From JBGTIS01 sp041745535 (GTDB lineage: Bacteria; Bacteroidota; Bacteroidia; Cytophagales; Cyclobacteriaceae): 16,973 nt of DNA. The first letter of the stretch is position 1. Each line of letters starts with the position of its first letter. Below are positions 14,486 to 16,973 of this stretch, piece after piece. Below the pieces are notes generated by a model. It was not told the origin of the DNA. It ran no database searches and saw only the letters and a program-made list of their open reading frames with translations. Where the stretch lies: the NCBI GenBank assembly GCA_041745535.1, contig JBGTIS010000031.1, forward strand, positions 1 to 16,973. The letters run 5' to 3'. The position numbers and the translations under genes are program-made.

Positions 14486-15655
14486 TTAATTGTTTATCAG
14501 TCTGTCAATTTTAAAAATATCCAACCGCAAGGCTGATTTACCAGCCATAACCAATTCACAAATAATTTCGCCCACCACATTAGAAAACTTAAATCCATGC
14601 CCTGAAAAACCAGCCGCGATAATCACCTTTGGGTTATCCGGATAAAAATCGATAACCGGATGTAAATCGGGTGTATTGGTATACAGGCATACCGAGGCAT
14701 CGATACACTTACCATCTAATGCTGGCACATATTTTTTCAGGTAATACCTAACTTTATTCAAATCATCCTGCGTTACTTCACGGTTTACGGTATCAGGATC
14801 GCAAACATTTCGGGTTGAAAATGGGCCCATTGGATGCAAAGCTACTTTAACACCCTGGGTAAACGGCTGCTCCGAAGGAATGCCATACAAGGCCAGTTCA
14901 GGATTAACCGCTATTAGAAAAACCGGAAAATTAGGAATGGCAAACATTTCATTTTCTCCGATGGGTTGCATCCAGCACTGTACCACTCTTTCCGGCTGCA
15001 GGGGCACCTTCAATTGTGGGAGTAATTTTTTCGTCCAGGCTCCGACACAAATTACTAACTGATTGGCCTGATAAGTTTGTGAAGTTGTGTTAATTTCCAG
15101 ATACCCGTTGCGTTTATTTTTCCAATTCGAAACCCGCTCATCTGTTTGGATATCAGCACCCATACGAACCGACAGTTCAAGTGTTGCTTTAATTGCTTTT
15201 TCCGGATTGATAAAGCCAGCGGTATGGTCCAGCAAAGCCATCATATCGGCATCTGGATGGAACTGTGGAAATTTTTTCCGGATGGTTTCTCCAGGCAGCA
15301 AATCACTGGCAATGTGATATTGAAGGGCACTGTCATAGCTTCCTGTCAGCACTTTATCGTTGGCTGAACCCATCATAAGCGCACCGGTGATAGAAAGCAG
15401 TTTGGTATTGCTTTGTTGCTCTAATTCATTCCAAAGCGCATAACTCCGCTTCAAAAGCGGTACGTAACGATTGTCTTCAAAATAAGCCTGTCTGATAATT
15501 CTGGAACCGCCAAAAGATGAACCAAAATGATGTGGCGGAGAAAAAGCGTCTATTCCCAGCACTTTGGTGCCTCTGGCTGCCATCTGGTATACAGCAGCCG
15601 ATCCCATGGCCCCCAGGCCTACCACTGCTACGTCATATTTCTTCTTTATCTTCAT
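14486..15655 (-). CDS. FAD-dependent amine oxidase, monomeric sarcosine oxidase / N-methyltryptophan oxidase family
   Basis: This is a 389-residue flavoprotein oxidase, the family's normal length. Enzymes of this family oxidise secondary amines such as sarcosine, N-methyl-L-tryptophan or L-pipecolate, giving H2O2. The FAD-binding motif GLGAMG is at residues 13-18 and the SRIIRQAY segment at 51-58. Cys323 in VCLYTNTPD matches the cysteine that carries covalent FAD in sarcosine oxidase. Lys356 in GFSGHGFKF matches the lysine implicated in oxygen activation, and His274 (ALHPMG) matches an active-site histidine. The position that is His45 in the Bacillus enzyme as I recall it is Phe48 here. The ATG at 15655 lies inside the end of the DUF2452 gene (23-bp overlap), suggesting translational coupling. 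The exact substrate cannot be called. Confidence 0.88.
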   Translation of the reverse strand: MKIKKKYDVAVVGLGAMGSAAVYQMAARGTKVLGIDAFSPPHHFGSSFGGSRIIRQAYFEDNRYVPLLKRSYALWNELEQQSNTKLLSITGALMMGSANDKVLTGSYDSALQYHIASDLLPGETIRKKFPQFHPDADMMALLDHTAGFINPEKAIKATLELSVRMGADIQTDERVSNWKNKRNGYLEINTTSQTYQANQLVICVGAWTKKLLPQLKVPLQPERVVQCWMQPIGENEMFAIPNFPVFLIAVNPELALYGIPSEQPFTQGVKVALHPMGPFSTRNVCDPDTVNREVTQDDLNKVRYYLKKYVPALDGKCIDASVCLYTNTPDLHPVIDFYPDNPKVIIAAGFSGHGFKFSNVVGEIICELVMAGKSALRLDIFKIDRLINN

Positions 15656-16112
15656 CCGCTTTTTCTACCTCCCAGGTGTGATCGGATAACAAAGTTACCC
15701 TGGCCATATAGGATTTGAAAGGTATTTTCTTTCCCCATTCAGCAGGCGATACCATCGATAGCACATCCGAGCCATCGTTGCGTTCATAAAAATAATAAGT
15801 ATGGCCAATGATTGGTTCAAAATTCATCTGTGCCTTATAAATTCTTTCAGAAATTTCAACCCGGTTCTTAATGGCATGGGCCTGCCGGGCCAGCGTTTGG
15901 GCCTGTTCATACAATTGCCGCATCTGCCGCTCGGTTTGCTGCCGCATGGCACTTACCGCCCTGCCTTTAATTTTACCTTTGTCTTCCGGCTTTATTAAGG
16001 CACCCCCTACTGTGTGTGGAAATTCTATCAAACCCGGAGTTTCGGTTGTTTTTTCTTTCTCTTTTTCGAGGTCTATTTTATCGACCTCAATTTTATTTTT
16101 TGAACGATTCAA
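15633..16112 (-). CDS. DUF2452 family protein
   Basis: This is a small cytosolic protein of about 159 residues with no signal peptide or membrane segment. I recognise the DUF2452 pattern: ETPGLIEFPHTVGG then KPEDKGKIKGRAVSAM at about 26-56, and a Gln-rich helix QTERQMRQLYEQAQTLARQA at about 59-78. The block RVEISERIYKAQMNFEPIIG follows, then HTYYFYERNDG and SPAEWGKKIPF. The function is unknown. No ATG occurs upstream of residue 56, so the start must be non-ATG. TTG at 16112 is the best candidate, because it leaves the short charged N-terminus I would expect. The gene ends inside the start of the amine oxidase gene, so the two are probably co-transcribed. Confidence 0.85.
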   Translation of the reverse strand: MNRSKNKIEVDKIDLEKEKEKTTETPGLIEFPHTVGGALIKPEDKGKIKGRAVSAMRQQTERQMRQLYEQAQTLARQAHAIKNRVEISERIYKAQMNFEPIIGHTYYFYERNDGSDVLSMVSPAEWGKKIPFKSYMARVTLLSDHTWEVEKADEDKEEI

Positions 16113-16187
16113 TATTATAAATTTTGGTTTGAATGTTTATTTAATTTAACCACCGGTTTTTTAAGGATTAGGCACATTTTCTCTCAA

Positions 16188-16379
16188 TTAATCACTTGTT
16201 TTATTGGTATCGGAAGGAGCGGGTTGCTCTTTCCCCGTAGCTTTAGAACCAGGAAATTGTGTTCTTGAAGCCATATCAATGCTTATATAAATCATGACTG
16301 CCAGAAAAATGATAGAAAGCACAATAAAAATAATTTTTGATCTTTTCATGGGTGCCCTTAAATTAATATTTGAAGACAT
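16188..16379 (-). CDS. Small single-span membrane protein
   Basis: This is a short protein of unknown function. From the ATG at 16379 it has 63 residues: a polar start (MSSNINLRAP), a basic patch (MKRSK), one strongly hydrophobic helix of about 20 residues (IIFIVLSIIFLAVMIYISID), then a polar tail (MASRTQFPGSK) rich in Lys, Pro and Ser. The basic patch before the helix suggests the N-terminus is cytoplasmic. The tail resembles small conserved proteins I associate with Cytophagales, but I cannot name a family. A second ATG at 16349 would give a 53-residue protein with the same helix. TATATTTG at 16387-16380 (minus strand) matches a -7 element; if real, transcription would start past 16379 and favour the shorter form. 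The frame stays open to 16487, but that extension is not believed. Confidence 0.6.
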   Translation of the reverse strand: MSSNINLRAPMKRSKIIFIVLSIIFLAVMIYISIDMASRTQFPGSKATGKEQPAPSDTNKTSD

Positions 16380-16762
16380 CAAATATAATAGCCAGAATGC
16401 CAATCTTTTTATCCATTCAACAAAAAATTGGGATCGATGTTTACAGCGCCAGATAACCCAGATTTTGATGATTAATAGGGATCGCATTGAACCTCTACTA
16501 GGAGTTCATTTACATAAAAAAGGATAGAATTTTATTTTTAACCCAATTTCAAGATTAATATTACTTTCTTTTCTTTCTATATCGCATGCATTTAAGTGTA
16601 TTTATCACATCCAACTTACATATTTTTTATTTTATTATATGTAACTATTTGAAAATCAATTAGTTAATATAAAATTTTGTCTGCACAAAAGTTGTATTTC
16701 CCTTACAAACTACATAATTTTTTCGAGTCCTCGCGGTATCATATTTGTAATATTCTCAGAAA

Positions 16763-16782
16763 TTATAAGCGTCTTATAAGCG
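16763..16782. repeat. Direct repeat TTATAAGCG x2, 11-nt period
   Basis: TTATAAGCG occurs at 16763-16771 and again at 16774-16782, separated by TC. The 11-nt period places both copies on the same face of the helix. The pair lies about 50 bp upstream of the secreted-protein ATG. It could be a binding site for a regulator that recognises direct repeats, or a chance tandem in AT-rich DNA. Confidence 0.4.
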
Positions 16783-16789
16783 ATTTTTC

Positions 16790-16807
16790 AGTTGGATTAC
16801 CCCAACT
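16790..16807 (+). other. Short hairpin in the leader of the last gene
   Basis: AGTTGG (16790-16795) pairs perfectly with CCAACT (16802-16807) over a 6-nt loop, 23 nt upstream of the ATG at 16831. It is not followed by a U-run, so it is not a terminator. It may be a 5' leader structure or chance. Confidence 0.3.
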
Positions 16808-16830
16808 TTCTGGAGTTTTAAAGTATAGTT

Positions 16831-16973
16831 ATGCGTGTGTTATGGATTCTCAGCCTGGTTACGGGATTATTTTTACTGACAAGCATTCAGGAACTTTCTG
16901 CTCAGGATAATTGTGATGATTTACTGTTGATGAATCCTGGCAACCAGGTTTTCAAAGACCGGGTATGCGCCCC
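16831..16973 (+). CDS. Secreted protein, N-terminal fragment (runs off window)
   Basis: From the ATG at 16831 the frame is open to the window edge, 47 codons. It starts MRVLWILSLVTGLFLL, a signal peptide with Arg2 and a hydrophobic core, with likely cleavage after LSA and before QDNC (around residue 24-25). The mature start carries two cysteines (DNCDD and RVCA). The protein is therefore exported. The opening resembles those of large extracellular, adhesin-like proteins with PKD-type domains in gliding Bacteroidota, but too little is visible to assign a family. An overlapping plus-strand frame beginning at 16677 lacks such features and is rejected. Confidence 0.65.
   Translation, partial: MRVLWILSLVTGLFLLTSIQELSAQDNCDDLLLMNPGNQVFKDRVCA

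Larger units (their letters stand above)
16488..16830. other. AT-rich intergenic region between divergent genes
   Basis: About 340 bp lie between the small membrane protein (minus) and the secreted protein (plus). The sequence is strongly AT-rich and shows no coding frame I would accept. Near its right end it holds a 9-nt direct repeat with 11-nt period and a short hairpin, listed separately. CATATTTG at 16739-16746 is one mismatch from the TAnnTTTG -7 consensus on the plus strand and could serve the downstream gene. Nothing else stands out. Confidence 0.5.

Noticed and set aside
16148..16158. AACC-ACC-GGTT hairpin after the small membrane protein gene
   Set aside because: Only a 4-bp stem, and on the minus strand it is not followed by a U-run, so not a credible terminator.
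16294..16527. 77-codon plus-strand frame opposite the small membrane protein
   Set aside because: The minus-strand frame has a clean basic-hydrophobic-polar membrane protein layout; the plus-strand frame has none.
16677..16910. 77-codon plus-strand frame overlapping the start of the last gene
   Set aside because: It runs through AT-rich non-coding DNA with no signal peptide, and is out of frame with the signal-peptide gene at 16831.

Overview
The window looks like a chromosomal segment of a Bacteroidota bacterium, probably close to the Cytophagales. Four things point there. Promoter-like TAnnTTTG (-7) elements occur, while Shine-Dalgarno sequences before the starts are weak or absent. There are long Bacteroidota-style lipoproteins. 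A DUF2452 protein of the type common in this phylum is present. The window ends with a short-signal-peptide secreted protein typical of the group. I see no tRNA, rRNA, CRISPR array, transposase or phage gene.

Left part (1-2330): the last 43 codons of an unrecognised plus-strand gene are followed by a minus-strand LacI/GalR-family regulator. The regulator is divergent from a complete myo-inositol oxygenase gene (MIOX, inositol to glucuronate). The intergenic region between them holds a near-perfect 16-bp palindrome with a central CG, the hallmark of a LacI-family operator. It lies directly upstream of a Bacteroidota-type -7 element. The simplest reading is a LacI-controlled sugar/inositol catabolic gene, closed by a clear intrinsic terminator.

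Middle part (2400-8770): a TetR-family regulator is followed by a complete tripartite RND efflux system, in the order TolC-like outer-membrane channel, lipoprotein adaptor and inner-membrane RND pump. The three pump genes are separated by two gaps of 19 nt. An identical 19-bp sequence sits immediately in front of both tetR and tolC. It is an imperfect palindrome and is very probably the TetR operator, giving autoregulation plus control of the pump. The region ends at a convergent junction that contains a small heptamer-based inverted repeat.

Right part (8771-16487, minus strand): transcription order is a small membrane protein, a DUF2452 protein, an FAD-dependent amine oxidase of the monomeric sarcosine oxidase/N-methyltryptophan oxidase family (overlapping the DUF2452 gene by 23 bp), and a giant alpha-2-macroglobulin-family lipoprotein. 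The macroglobulin has an intact CxEQ thioester motif and an acidic stretch after the lipidated cysteine that could direct it to the cell surface.

Right edge (16831-16973): the start of a secreted protein runs off the window. In front of it are an 11-bp-period direct repeat and a small hairpin.

Nothing here amounts to an obviously new multi-gene system. The best new leads are regulatory: the two operator predictions and the repeat in front of the last gene.
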